Below are positions 14,041 to 23,838 of a stretch of 64,000 nt of DNA, piece after piece; the first letter of the stretch is position 1; each line of letters opens with the position of its first letter. The notes beneath the pieces are model-generated. The model was not told the origin of the DNA, did not search any database, and saw nothing but the letters and a program-made list of their open reading frames with translations. The position numbers were made by a program, and so were the translations under genes. The stretch lies in assembly GCA_944474755.1 (NCBI GenBank), contig OX104119.1, positions 49,349,657 through 49,413,656 on the forward strand, read 5' to 3'. The DNA is from Limnoperna fortunei (taxonomy: Eukaryota > Mollusca > Bivalvia > Mytilida > Modiolidae).

Positions 14041-15311
14041 ACCCATAACAAAATCTGTCTATGACAAAATCAACCCATAACAAAATCTGTCTATGACAAA
14101 ATCAACCCATAACAAAATCTGTCTGTGACAAAATCAACCCATAACAAAATCTGTCTGTGACAAAATCAACCCATAACAAAATCTGTCTATGACAAAATCA
14201 ACCCATAACAAAATCTGTCTATGACAAAATCAACCCATAACAAAATCTGTCTATGACAAAATCAACCCATAACAAAATCTGTCTGTGACAAAATCAACCC
14301 ATAACAAAATCTGTCTATGACAAAATCAACCCATAACAAAATCTGTCTGTGACAAAATCAACCCATAACAAAATCTGTCTATGACAAAATCAACCCATAA
14401 CAAAATTTGTCCATGACAAAATCAACCCATAACAAAATCTGTCTATGACAAAATCAACCCATAACAAAATCTGTCTATGACAAAATCAACCCATAACAAA
14501 ATCTGTCTGTGACAAAATCAACCTATAACAAAATCTGTCTGTGACAAAATCAACCCACAACAAAATCTGTCTGTGACAAAATCAACCCATAACAAAATCT
14601 GTCTGTGACAAAATCAACCCGTAACAAAATCTTTCTGTGACAAAATCAACCCATAACAAAATCTGTCTGTGACAAAATCAACCCATAACAAAATCTGTCT
14701 ATGACAAAATCAACCCATAACAAAATCTGTCTATGACAAAATCAACCCATAACAAAATCTGTCTATGACAAAATCAACCCATAACAAAATCTGTCTGTGA
14801 CAAAATCAACCCATAACAAAATCTGTCTGTGACAAAATCAACCCGTAACAAAATCTTTCTGTGACAAAATCAACCCATAACAAAATCTTTCTGTGACAAA
14901 ATCAACCCATAACAAAATCTGTCTGTGACAAAATCAACCCATAACAAAATCTGTCTATGACAAAATCAACCCATAACAAAATCTGTCTATGACAAAATCA
15001 ACCCATAACAAAATCTGTCTGTGACAAAATCAACCCATAACAAAATCGATCTATGACAAAATCAACCCATAACAAAATCTGTCTATGACAAAATCAACCC
15101 ATAACAAAATCTGTCTGTGACAAAATCAACCCATAACAAAATCTTTCTGTGACAGATAATTTATACATCAATATTTCCTCTGAGCGGACTAATTTCAGTA
15201 TCCAATGTAAACAAGATGGCGTCCTCCTAGCGTACATTTTGAGGTCTAGATGGGTTTCTGTAACTGTTTTTGCTGTTTTAAAAATCTCAACGGTTATTTC
15301 ACAGAATTATA

Positions 15312-15418
15312 AGGATTAAACACTGGGTTTTAGGAAATTATCAATGTGTAAACTCCGGCGACTCCCTCACAAACTTGACATAAAGTCCTTCGGACTTTAA
15401 AACTCAGTGTTGAATCCT
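15312..15418. repeat. 107-bp foldback (inverted-repeat) sequence
   Basis: The 21-base arms at 15312-15332 and 15398-15418 are reverse complements with two mismatches. A second perfect hairpin is nested at the right arm: TAAAGTCC (15381-15388) pairs with GGACTTTA (15392-15399) over a 3-base loop. This is compatible with a very small MITE or a foldback remnant. No clear target duplication is visible. Confidence 0.5.
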
Positions 15419-15471
15419 ATATTAATTAATAACGTAACGTCACTTATATATTTTACAATCACGCAAATAAA

Positions 15472-15479
15472 TGACGTCA
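15472..15479. promoter_or_regulatory. CRE-like octamer TGACGTCA
   Basis: This is a perfect palindromic match to the cAMP-response-element core bound by CREB/ATF proteins. It stands alone with no gene recognised downstream, so it may be chance in a 1.5-kb spacer. Confidence 0.2.
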
Positions 15480-16693
15480 CCTTCACCCACACATTACTCT
15501 AATATTGAAATAATCGTGTGTGCCGGTCACAGTCACCGAAATACGTTAAAGGCATTTTTTTACTCTTTACTTGATCTTTGAAACTTTACTCGAAATTTCA
15601 AAACTCAAAACTATCGCTCTGCCTGTATTTTATCTTGGAGTGAACAGCTCAAACTGCTACTACCAAATGGACGTTAAAACGGGTTCTTTTCATATGTTCG
15701 ATCTCTTCTTATTATCTCTTAATGATATATAATTGTTTTCGGGTAAATTGAGCAAAAAGGTTAAAACCATACTCTACAATTTAGTTCATGTTGTAAGTGA
15801 TAAAATGGCTAATTTAATGCTAAAGAAAATATTTCAAGTACAGTTTTTCGTATTTGTTAAATCCTCCTAGCTTTAAAATACATTTTTCTGTCCTAATCTT
15901 ATAAGGAGTAGTAAAGATGAACAAAATTGTATATTAATGCGCTTTTGACCTCGCTAGATAGGATCATCGATTCAATTTTATTTCTTGGATTATTTCACGA
16001 TTTATAGGGTATGCTTAGTATTTTTTTTTTAATGCATTCTTATCTTTACAAAATAAAATGTATATATTGGTGTTTCTTTTATTAATTAATTAGATAATTT
16101 GATAATAAAAAGGCATTTTTAGATTTTGTTACGTTATATTACGTAATGTATATGTTAGAAAGACTTGTTCAGTTCAATTTTCATTATATTTTTTTGTTTG
16201 GATTATTTCATGCTTGATAGAGCAAGCTTCATATCTTTTTTGCATTCGTATCTTTACATAAAAATGTAGATGATTATAAATTTGACTTTATCGATAATTT
16301 TCAATTTTATTTCTTTTGTTATGTCAGAATTTCTAGGGTACTTAAGCCTTGTAGTTTTTATGCAGTTTCTAATCTTCACATAATAGAATGTGAATGTATT
16401 TGTTTTTATGGGAATTCATAAGATGATTTGATAAAAATAATGCATTTTAAAATTTTGTAGTATTACGTAATGCGTGATCGATAATTTTCAGTATTATTTC
16501 TGGATTATTTCATAATTAGGGTAGAAAATGAAACCTTTATGTAGATTTATTTATCAATCTTGAACACTAAATTTAATTTCCCTTGGTTTTGATTATTTAC
16601 GATTTCGAAATCCGAAACTCTCTCGCACGAGATTGGCCGAGAACGAGGCGTGTGTGTGTGCGTGGTAGGGGGTGAGGGGTAAGAGATATTTCT

Positions 16694-17641
16694 GTGATGA
16701 AATTAGATGTGCCTTGTTTATTTGCGATGTTCGAGGTGCTTAGATTAGGAAGAATGTATAAACTATCTGTTAAACTGCAACTGGAGTTATTTGACAAGTT
16801 AATAAAACCAATTTTACTCTATGGTTGTGAGGTGTGGGGCTTTGGAAAAATTGAAATTTTAGAAAGAATACACTTGAAATTCTGCAAAACGTTGTTAAAT
16901 TTAAAATCTACTACACCGAATTATATGGTATATGGAGAGCTAGGTAGATATCCAATAAATATAGATATAAAAGTTAGATGCATCACTTTTTGGGGAAGGC
17001 TAGTTACTGGAAAACAATCAAAATTGTCAAATATTTTATATATCCTATCCAGAAAGCTTGACACGGAAAATAATGGGAATGGAAATTTTAAATGGCTAAA
17101 ATTCATTCAAAATACTTTTAATGAATGTGGATTTACACATATATGGGATTCTGAAAGTTTTCACAGTGTTGAATTTTTAAAATCACTTGTAAAGCAGCGA
17201 TTGTTGGATCAATTTGTGCAGCATTGGTTTTCGTTATTGAACAACTCTCCGAAAGCTCTAAACTATAGAATTTTCAAAACAGAATTTTTATTTGAAAAAT
17301 ATTTTAATATCCTTAGTACTAAAGATGCTATTGCACTATGTAGGTTTAGAACAACGAACCACTATTTACCAATAGAAACTGGAAGATGGCAAAATTTAGA
17401 CAGAGAAAAGCGTTATTGTAATTTGTGTAACTGCTCAAAATTAGGGGATGAATATCATTATATTATTGAATGTACTGCCTTATTAGATAAAAGACGACAA
17501 CTTATTCCAAAACAGTTTATTCGTAATCACAATACAGTTCAATTTTCAAAACTAATGTCATCAACTAAACAAACGCTGCTAAGAAAACTATGCGAATTTA
17601 TAAAATGTATAAATAACAGCCTTACTATGCCTCCTGGCTAA
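16694..17641 (+). CDS. LINE ORF2 C-terminal fragment (RT thumb/connection and zinc knuckle), partial
   Basis: A 315-codon open frame ends at TAA 17639-17641. The first ~17 residues lie at the truncation point and are probably not element protein. The first ATG is at 16697, but the true start of the parent ORF is missing. Residues ~27-50 (LFDKLIKPILLYGCEVWGFG) are the segment that follows the RT catalytic core in many mollusc LINEs. Next come FCKTLLNLKSTTPNYMVYGELG and FWGRLVTGK-type blocks, then ETGRW, then a C-terminal zinc knuckle with the spacing Cys-X2-Cys-X9-His-X4-Cys near residue 245-265. There is no internal stop or frameshift, so the insertion is fairly young even though it cannot make an active enzyme. 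The catalytic FADD motif is not included. Confidence 0.8.
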   Translation: MMKLDVPCLFAMFEVLRLGRMYKLSVKLQLELFDKLIKPILLYGCEVWGFGKIEILERIHLKFCKTLLNLKSTTPNYMVYGELGRYPINIDIKVRCITFWGRLVTGKQSKLSNILYILSRKLDTENNGNGNFKWLKFIQNTFNECGFTHIWDSESFHSVEFLKSLVKQRLLDQFVQHWFSLLNNSPKALNYRIFKTEFLFEKYFNILSTKDAIALCRFRTTNHYLPIETGRWQNLDREKRYCNLCNCSKLGDEYHYIIECTALLDKRRQLIPKQFIRNHNTVQFSKLMSSTKQTLLRKLCEFIKCINNSLTMPPG

Positions 17642-17795
17642 ATTACGTAAACTTTGAACCCTTTTATGTATATAGTGTACATAGTCAGTGTATGATGTGT
17701 GATGTGTGATGTTGTTGTTGGTTGTTTTGTTTTTTGTTTTTTTCTCTGTACCAATGTACTGTTGGCTGTATGAGAAATAAAGATACAAAGCTAAT
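16735..17795 (+). mobile_element. 5'-truncated LINE (non-LTR retrotransposon) 3' fragment
   Basis: Only the last part of the reverse-transcriptase ORF and the 3' UTR remain. Recognisable LINE coding sequence starts near 16740, and everything upstream (endonuclease, RT palm) is absent, as expected of incomplete target-primed reverse transcription. The UTR (17642-17795) has a TGTGATG/GTT-rich stretch followed by AATAAA at 17776-17781. The clade cannot be assigned from this part alone. Confidence 0.8.
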
Positions 17796-19747
17796 TGCTT
17801 ATTTATGACACTGAACTTTAATGAAAGGTATAAATGGAAGACCATTTAGACTCACATAATTAGCCACGAAAATGCTAATTTAGATTATGATTTTTATACG
17901 AAAATAAGATTTTAAAACGGGCATGTTATTTAAAGAAATTTGATTTTCCGAATGAGTGAAAAATGTCATAGACATTGGTAGGAAAAATAAATTTCTTTAT
18001 AATAAGAAAAAAAAACACGAAAGGTTTGCATTTTTATTTAATTCAAGATTTAAAATTTTTTTATGTAGAACTATTTTAAAGAAGCAGTTATATTTAGATA
18101 CTTATAGAATTATTTTAAACCTACCTCTAAGATCGTATATGAAGTCCTTTAAACAAACAGAAATTAAAAAAAGCTATATGAAATTTTGAAAAATAATAAT
18201 ACAATAGAAAAACTAAAAGCTAAATGAAATTTTGAAAAATGTATATAAAAATACAATAGAAAAACAATTCAGTTACATTCCAATAAAGGTCATCAACAGT
18301 TGTAATAGTTGAAAATAATTCTAGAAGTTAATCTCATAAATTGTTTTGCAAAAACAGAGGCATATAATTACATGTCTCTGGCAAAAATAAGACCCTTATA
18401 TATATATTTTTTTATTTTACAGTCTGAAAATATTATTAAGTTCTTAGCAATGTTTATGCACATGAACGTTAGTTTGACGTTTGAATACATTTTAATTGCA
18501 AATTTTTTGAAAAACAATTTTAATTACTGTAAAATTAAATCAATTGAAATTGTAACTTGTATTTTTTCTTTGATCTTCCGAGGATGCCCGACGGAAGTAC
18601 GCGATAACTGTCGATCTTACCGCCCCACAGTTTTTTCCCACAGAACCACGTGATTATGTGATTTCGAAAAGGTCAATGTATTGTTATTGTACGGTAAACA
18701 TTTGTCTTTCCTACACATTGCTTTTTTGATTACAATACTCTTCTCAAAGTTGAGATATTATAATCAAGACGATTATTTCTTGCCTTGCACAATCGTCTAT
18801 ATTTGTAACCTTTTACAGCATATGATGAAATTTTAAATAAAACAATTTGAAAAAAACTATTAAAACCAAATCGGATACACCTATAACATATAAATCGAAC
18901 ATCTCTGGATATGGGTGTAACCCATATCATTTCTTGTTAGTTTTATTAACTTACCGATCTGACCAATTATTAACATATATCAATCCAATCGCAACATTTT
19001 GAAACGTCAAAATGTCATAAAGGGAATTGCAATATTTAGCATCCAAAATTTTTTTGTAAATATATATCGGATCCTTTCGAAAATAAATTATTATTTTGAC
19101 TTCTACAATTTATTATAGATTTTTATAGACTAAGATTATTAATACTTAACCAACCAAACAGGTATAGTCCGTTCCGTATCTATTCTTGGACCTATTATTA
19201 CGCTGAATCGTTCCCGTGTTGGTAACTCCCGTGACAACAATAAAATGCATACATCTTGATAAAAACAACCGGTACTCCTGTGATCTGAACTTAAAAAAAA
19301 ACAACTCAATACTATGAACATTAACAATTATAAATTAACAAAGTATTCGACCACAAACTATCGTCAAGATGCACATGTTGGTGACAAAATTCTGTCAGCC
19401 ATACTGGCACAATTTGATAGTTGCATAAGGTACATACATTTTCTTAGATTTTTTTACAACTTATCACAATATTAAAGATTGCGAACGAGATAAAAACGCT
19501 GGACAATAGATCGCAAAAATGGGGAGCGGCATCTCATGGCTTATGATGGACAACACCAGATCTGGGTGTTTTCTGCCACCTTGTAATCGGTTATATTTCA
19601 ACAATAAAAACACTGACCTATTTTTATGTATTTTTTAATGTTTGTCTGTAATAACTGTCTTACATTTACATTATCAAAGAAATTAAGCAAACATTTAAAA
19701 CCTTGTTACATGTACTTCAAACCTGATATTTGTAACGTAGAATGCTA
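17796..19747. other. AT-rich spacer, no gene recognised
   Basis: Open frames of 77 and 114 codons (17956-18189 and 18309-18653, plus strand) are rich in Phe, Lys, Ile, Asn and Tyr. They look like chance frames in AT-rich DNA. A less AT-rich patch at 18570-18655 and another at 19500-19590 contain nothing I can name. The latter has an imperfect ACACCAGATCTGGGTGT palindrome. Confidence 0.4.
18171..18265 (+). repeat. Short tandem duplication (~46-50 bp x2)
   Basis: AAGCTATATGAAATTTTG at 18171 recurs as AAGCTAAATGAAATTTTG at 18217. Each copy is followed by a shared ACAATAGAAAAAC block. The second copy carries a few extra bases. Confidence 0.7.
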
Positions 19748-19978
19748 TTTTATTGTCGAGAGCTTAAGGTACTTCCTCTACTATTTATCAAGTGGTCTGT
19801 CAACACCGATATTGCGGGTTCGAGTTTCACTGCGGGCAGAATGTGCTCGACTCCAATCTTGATTGACAAGGCGTTTTTCCTCTCGAAGGTCGGTGGATTT
19901 CTCCGTATACACCCACAATGAAAACTGAACGCCATGATATAGCTGAAAAATTAGCTGAAAGTGGCGTTGAACAACATA
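19748..19978 (+). mobile_element. tRNA-derived SINE, near full length
   Basis: A tRNA-like head begins near 19753 with TCGAGAGCTTAAGG (a decayed A box). It is followed by the B box GGTTCGAGTTTC at 19817-19828, which matches the RNA polymerase III B-box consensus. The body has CTGCGGGCAGAATGTGCTCG, TTGATTGACAAGG and GTCGGTGGATTTCTCC. The tail GATATAGCTGAAAAATTAGC then GAAAGTGGCGTT ends in an A-rich stretch (19979-20000). The order and wording are shared with the SINEs at 199-372 and 21327-21567. SINEs ending in a GAAAGTGGCGTT-type tail are, from memory, frequent in bivalve genomes. I do not assign a named family. Confidence 0.75.
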
Positions 19979-20702
19979 CAAAAAAACAAAAAAACAATTT
20001 TAATGATTTTGGTTACTTTGTGGAAAAAATATACAGAATGATTCCTATCTAGTTACTATACTAAACAAAGAACCCAATAATATTATCTTACCTTTCAGAG
20101 TCGCTGTAACATTTGATACCATATTGACTTTTAATGCTTCAAAGTGATCAAACTATTTGCTTTTCAAATTGACCGACATTGTGGCGTTTAGGATAAATTA
20201 CAGACATCAAATAATTTGTATTTCTGATCTAACTTTTTATTATTTAAAAGATTTAATAGAAATAGTACAAAATAATAAGCAACCCGTTATACATAAAAAA
20301 TATCCTTTGTTAATTAAAATAATGACAATGTAAAGTATTTGTTCGATGCAGGTGTATAGAAGCAAATAGTGTGTGGATGGACATTTGGACATCCTGATAT
20401 GTAGTCACTGCGCTAACAACCATCCAGCAATTTTCCTGTGTCAATATCACCAGACCGCATATAATTACCTGTAGTAGAACCTATACATTTTGCAAGATTA
20501 ATAGGTTCTGACATAAGTTTTTGTGAAAGACCGGGTGATCTACGAGTGATAGAAATTTTGTCTTTTGGCGAGAGGAAGGCAGCAAAACGAGCTACAATAC
20601 TTTAAAATTTCTATCATGCGTGCAAGATCAGACGGGCTTTATCATAAGTACTATGTTGACATTTAGATTTGTAAGAGAATTAAATAATATTGACGACATT
20701 AA
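19979..20702. other. AT-rich spacer, nothing recognised
   Basis: No gene, RNA or repeat could be recognised between the SINE tail and the inverted-repeat element. Open frames are short and biased by AT content. Confidence 0.4.
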
Positions 20703-21127
20703 TTATACCCCCGCTTCGAAGAAGAGGGAGGTATACTGTTTTACCCGTGTCCATTCGATCGTCCGTCTGTCCGTAACAAAAATTGTCGTCGAAGTTTTCT
20801 AAGCAACTATAGCATGTAGAAGCCTGATATTTTGTATATTGCTTTATCCTATAGTGCCATATGGGGTATTTCATGTTCCTGGGTCATCTATACCAGTTTA
20901 CCGAATAGTTTTTTACAACTAGTTATGCATGCAAAATTTACGTCGCAGTTTTTTAAGCAACTATACGATGCATAAGCCTGATATTTTGAATATTCCTTTA
21001 TCCTATAGTCCCATATGGTGTAAAGTTTTTTTATGCTCCTTGGTCAGCTACTTCCTGTTTACCAAATACTCAGATTTTTACACATAGTTGACATACATGT
21101 ACAATTTTGGGGAAAGCGGGGGTATAA
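20703..21127. mobile_element. MITE-like element with 14-bp perfect terminal inverted repeats
   Basis: The left end TTATACCCCCGCTT (20703-20716) is the exact reverse complement of the right end AAGCGGGGGTATAA (21114-21127). There is no coding capacity. The interior contains two diverged copies of a ~80-bp segment about 155 bp apart, starting near 20786 and 20941. Each has a CGTCG..AGTTTT run, AAGCAACTAT, GCCTGATATTTTG and TTTATCCTATAGT. The outermost TTA/TAA are compatible with a TA-containing target, but the exact duplication cannot be fixed from one copy. The size and structure fit a nonautonomous DNA transposon. The superfamily is unknown. Confidence 0.7.
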
Positions 21128-21326
21128 CTTGTGAGCATTAGCTCACAGTCCTCAACACTTGTTATCTTTGTTTAAGTATGAATATTTGCAATATTAACTA
21201 TAAGCCGTTGTCTTTTGCCTAGATTTAATGACATAAACTTGTATCCTCTAAATATTGTTTTCGCCATGTCTATGTACCCTGTTAAGAAGGTCTACCTTGT
21301 AAATAATAAATTGGTTGGTTGGTGTT
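21128..21326. other. Short spacer with a small hairpin
   Basis: GTGAGCATTAGCTCAC, a 6-bp stem with a 4-base loop, lies near 21131-21146, directly outside the MITE-like right end. It could be part of that element's flank. Nothing else is recognised. Confidence 0.3.
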
Positions 21327-21567
21327 CCCCCCCCCCCCCCACACTTTCGGTAATTTTTCAGCTACATCATGGCGTCAAGTTGTTATTGGGGGAGGAAGCT
21401 GGAGAAAACCCCCGATCTGCCGTAGGAAAACTGACAATCCTTGTCCATTAAGAGTGTAGTTGAGCACACCCTGCCTGAAGTGAGACTCGAAGCCACCCTC
21501 AGTGTTAACAGACCACGTGGTCAATAGTAGATGACCTACTTTAAGCACTCGGCCACAGCGGCCTCAA
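21327..21567 (-). mobile_element. tRNA-derived SINE, minus strand, ending in a C/G run
   Basis: On the minus strand the head has the A box TGGCCGAGTGC (21545-21555) and the B box GGCTTCGAGTCTCAC (21480-21494). Both match RNA polymerase III internal promoter boxes. The A-box wording resembles type II tRNAs (Ser or Leu), which is an inference. The body matches the SINE at 19748-19978. The tail breaks off after CCGAAAGTGT and runs into 14 G (plus-strand C14 at 21327-21340), where other copies would read GGCGTT. The head abuts the 3' end of the LINE at 21600-24136, in the same orientation. Confidence 0.8.
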
Positions 21568-21973
21568 ATAATCAATTGAAATCCCGTTTAAAAATGTAAA
21601 GTGTTATTTTTAATTAATTTAAACATATTTATTGCCATAAAGTTATAACACTGGATCGGATACAAGTTATCACAACTTATCTTATCCTCTCCATATAACA
21701 CAATGAATGCTACATATACATGCATACGTCAGCACATAATTAAGTACATACATAAAATACATTTTAACATGTAAGATTAATATCATGCAATATTCAGAAC
21801 AAATATGATAGCAAAAATACAATTACAATAAAATAGAAAACAACAGTAAAAGGGGGGATGGGGTCATGTTTAACATTAACATTGAACCAGGTATTTAAGG
21901 AGAGATGATACAAATAAAGCGGAAAGAGAGAGGAGCAGAAAGGAAGCTACAATAAAGTTAAAATTATGATCAA

Positions 21974-22640
21974 TTAAGTAGATCGTTTTGTTTGTTTGAT
22001 AAATTGCTGCACTGCTAGAAAAAGCTTTAAATTGTTATCATAGTTCAAAGTCTCGCTACCAAAAAGTAAGATTTCAATGTCTATAATATCAACAAAATTT
22101 AGTTTTCTAAATAACTCAGTGCGGGGACCAATGTACAAAGGACATTCAATAAAAAAATGAATCGAATCCTCAAATATATGACCGCAGTTACAACTTGAAT
22201 AATCAATTAAGTTTACCCGTAAGAGTTCTGCATTGAGGTTGCTTGATCTATGTCTAAGTTTAGTATGTAATATATTTAGTAATCTATTACCAGCCAGATA
22301 AAAATTTGGAGGTTTCACAAGATCTTTTTCATTTAATAAAAGTCTTTTGAATATTTGGTATGGTTCTGTGTTTCTTAAAGATTCGTTTAAGTGATTCCAC
22401 CGTTGAATAGTTGAAGGAAAAAAAGAGTTAGTATGTAGCTGTAATCTCTGTCTAGGTACTTGAAATTGATTCTGCGTTCTTAAATTCCTGACGTTTTCCT
22501 TATAAAAGGGGGATAAACAATCACTCAAATATGAAGGACAGTTATTATATTTAATTTGGTGAAACAAATTCAATTTCCTTCTTTCTCTCCTAGATTGAAG
22601 CGTTTCCCATATCGTTTCAAAATATAACGATTCAATACTC
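21974..22640 (-). pseudogene. LINE ORF2 C-terminal fragment with zinc knuckle
   Basis: The frame of the 21974-22573 open stretch extends upstream past its nominal start (a TTG codon) to about 22640, reading WETLQSRRE-like sequence. Recognisable blocks are NLFHQIKYNNCPSYLSDCL, FFPSTIQRWNHL, a leucine-rich segment, and a zinc knuckle with the spacing Cys-X-Cys-X8-His-X4-Cys about 75 residues from the end. The junction with the RT fragment seems to have lost some residues as well as the frame. Confidence 0.75.
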
Positions 22641-23156
22641 GCAAATTTTGAACAGAACAGCTATCCCAAAGTTCACAAGAATATTCTAAGATGGGGAGAA
22701 TATAAGTAAAATAATTTTTTTCAAGGTTTGATCTACTTAGACTAAATTTAAATTTTCTTAGCACACATAATCTAGCTGATGCGCTATTAATTATGTTCTG
22801 TATATGAATAGTCCATTTACAGTTTGAAGAAAACGTGACACCAAGATGTTTGTGATTTTCAACAATTTTTACGTTTTCATTGTTGAAAATAATATTTAGA
22901 TTGTTGGTTATTCCTTGAGTTGTAAATACTACGCACTCTGTTTTACTGTGATTAAAGCTAACAAGCCATTTTTCAGACCAAAGTTGCAATTTACAAAGGT
23001 CAGAGTTAAGAATAGTTTCAGTATCAGAAATGTTACTAGAGGAACATAATAAAGATGTGTCATCGGCAAATAATCTTGCCAAACTGTCAGTTGTATCAGC
23101 AATATCATTTATATATATTAAAAACAATAGGGGACCTAATACTGATCCCTGAGGTA
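22570..23156 (-). pseudogene. LINE reverse transcriptase fragment, motifs B-E
   Basis: The fragment contains VPQGSVLGPLLFLIYINDI (motif B) and LARLFADDTSLL (motif C, with the catalytic Asp pair of the FADD signature). FNHSKTECVVFT and HKHLGVTFSSNCKWTIHI (motifs D/E) follow, then the thumb. The open frame continues through the G run to 23244, but the part beyond 23169 is out of phase with the element protein. The end (after NLRVLN) is also out of phase, and the correct phase moves to the frame of 21974-22573 near 22640. Confidence 0.85.
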
Positions 23157-23824
23157 CCCCCCCCCCCCCTTTTGATAATGCCAACATCTGAGTAAGAATA
23201 ACCAATACATACTTTCTGTTCTCTATTACTGAGGTAATTTTCAAGCCATATTAGTAGTTTTCCCGAAATTCCATATGCTTTTCTATTTTCCAATGCTATA
23301 CAAATATTATGGTATATTTCTATGAGCTGATGAACAGTAGAGTGTTTTTGCATGAATCCTGATTGGTATTTGTATAAAAGGGAATTTTCTAGTAGAAAGT
23401 TGTTTATGTATTTGTAAATCACTCTCTCAAAAACTTTTCCAAGACAGCTTAATAAACTTATTGGTCGGTAATTAGTTGGACCGGATTTTTCCCCTTTCTT
23501 GAAAAGCGGAATAACTATGGCCAATTTCCATTTTGTAGGGAATTCAGAGTGAAAAAGTGAGAGATTAAATATTATTTGTAACGGTATACACATACTCGCG
23601 GCCGTAAATTTCAGTAAATGATGGCTTATACGGTCTTCACCGACGGCTTTACCAAGAGGCAGACTCTGTAATACGTCTTTTATTTCATCAGATGTAATAA
23701 AGTCAATATCAATTTTCTTATCAGTACGAGTTTCGAAATCAGGGACAGTCTTTGCGGCATTTTGAATTTCAGATATGGACGAAAAGAAATTATTTAAGAC
23801 ATTACTTTTTTCTTTGTCGGACAT
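23105..23824 (-). pseudogene. LINE reverse transcriptase fragment, motifs 1-2, motif A deleted
   Basis: The fragment starts with SDKEKSNVLNNFFSSI and includes LPLGKAVGEDRISHHLLKF (RT motif 1 region). It also has WKLAIVIPLFKKGEKS and NYRPISLLSCLGKVFERVI (motif 2), then YQSGFMQKHSTVHQL. After CIALENRKA the frame jumps directly to YGISGKLLIWLENYLSNR. The stretch that should hold motif A with its first catalytic Asp is missing, and the reading frame is kept across the gap (near 23275). Past the C13 run (23157-23169) the frame reads nonsense, and the true continuation is in 22570-23244. Confidence 0.85.
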
Positions 23825-23838
23825 GACTAGATTACCAC

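Larger units (their letters stand above)
379..15154 (+). repeat. 14.8-kb minisatellite, 32-bp unit, ~460 copies
   Basis: The unit is two 16-bp halves, AACCCATAACAAAATC followed by TGTCTATGACAAAATC, which match at 11 of 16 positions, so the 32-mer looks like an old dimer. The array is uninterrupted. Units vary at a few fixed places: CATAAC or CGTAAC in the first half, and TATGAC, TGTGAC or CTTGAC in the second. TGTC can also be replaced by GATC, GGTC or TTTC. Rare units are 28 bp, having lost four bases (for example at 1029, 4127 and 12967). The consensus has 15 A, 8 C, 2 G and 7 T, so the strands are very unequal. Because 32 is not a multiple of three, each unit's stop codons close every frame and nothing is encoded. 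I know of no named satellite that it matches. Confidence 0.97.
15155..16693. other. AT-rich spacer between minisatellite and LINE tail
   Basis: No open frame of useful length and no RNA gene are visible. It holds the foldback at 15312-15418 and a CRE-like octamer at 15472. The phrase CAAGATGGCGTCC near 15211 resembles YY1-type promoter motifs, but nothing transcribed is recognisable nearby. A short GT run lies near 16650, just before the LINE fragment. Confidence 0.5.

Noticed and set aside
379..15154. CRISPR array or telomeric repeat
   Set aside because: The units have no unique spacers: both 16-bp halves repeat. AACCCATAAC is not a TTAGGG-type telomere repeat, and the array is internal.
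15207..15225. YY1-type CAAGATGGCG promoter motif
   Set aside because: A single match with no open frame or exon-like sequence downstream.
17956..18653. 77- and 114-codon plus-strand frames as genes
   Set aside because: The composition is that of AT-rich noncoding DNA, with no domain, no coding-like codon pattern and no neighbouring exons.
21480..21567. Functional tRNA gene on the minus strand
   Set aside because: A and B boxes are present, but the acceptor stem does not close and the sequence continues into a SINE body shared with other copies.
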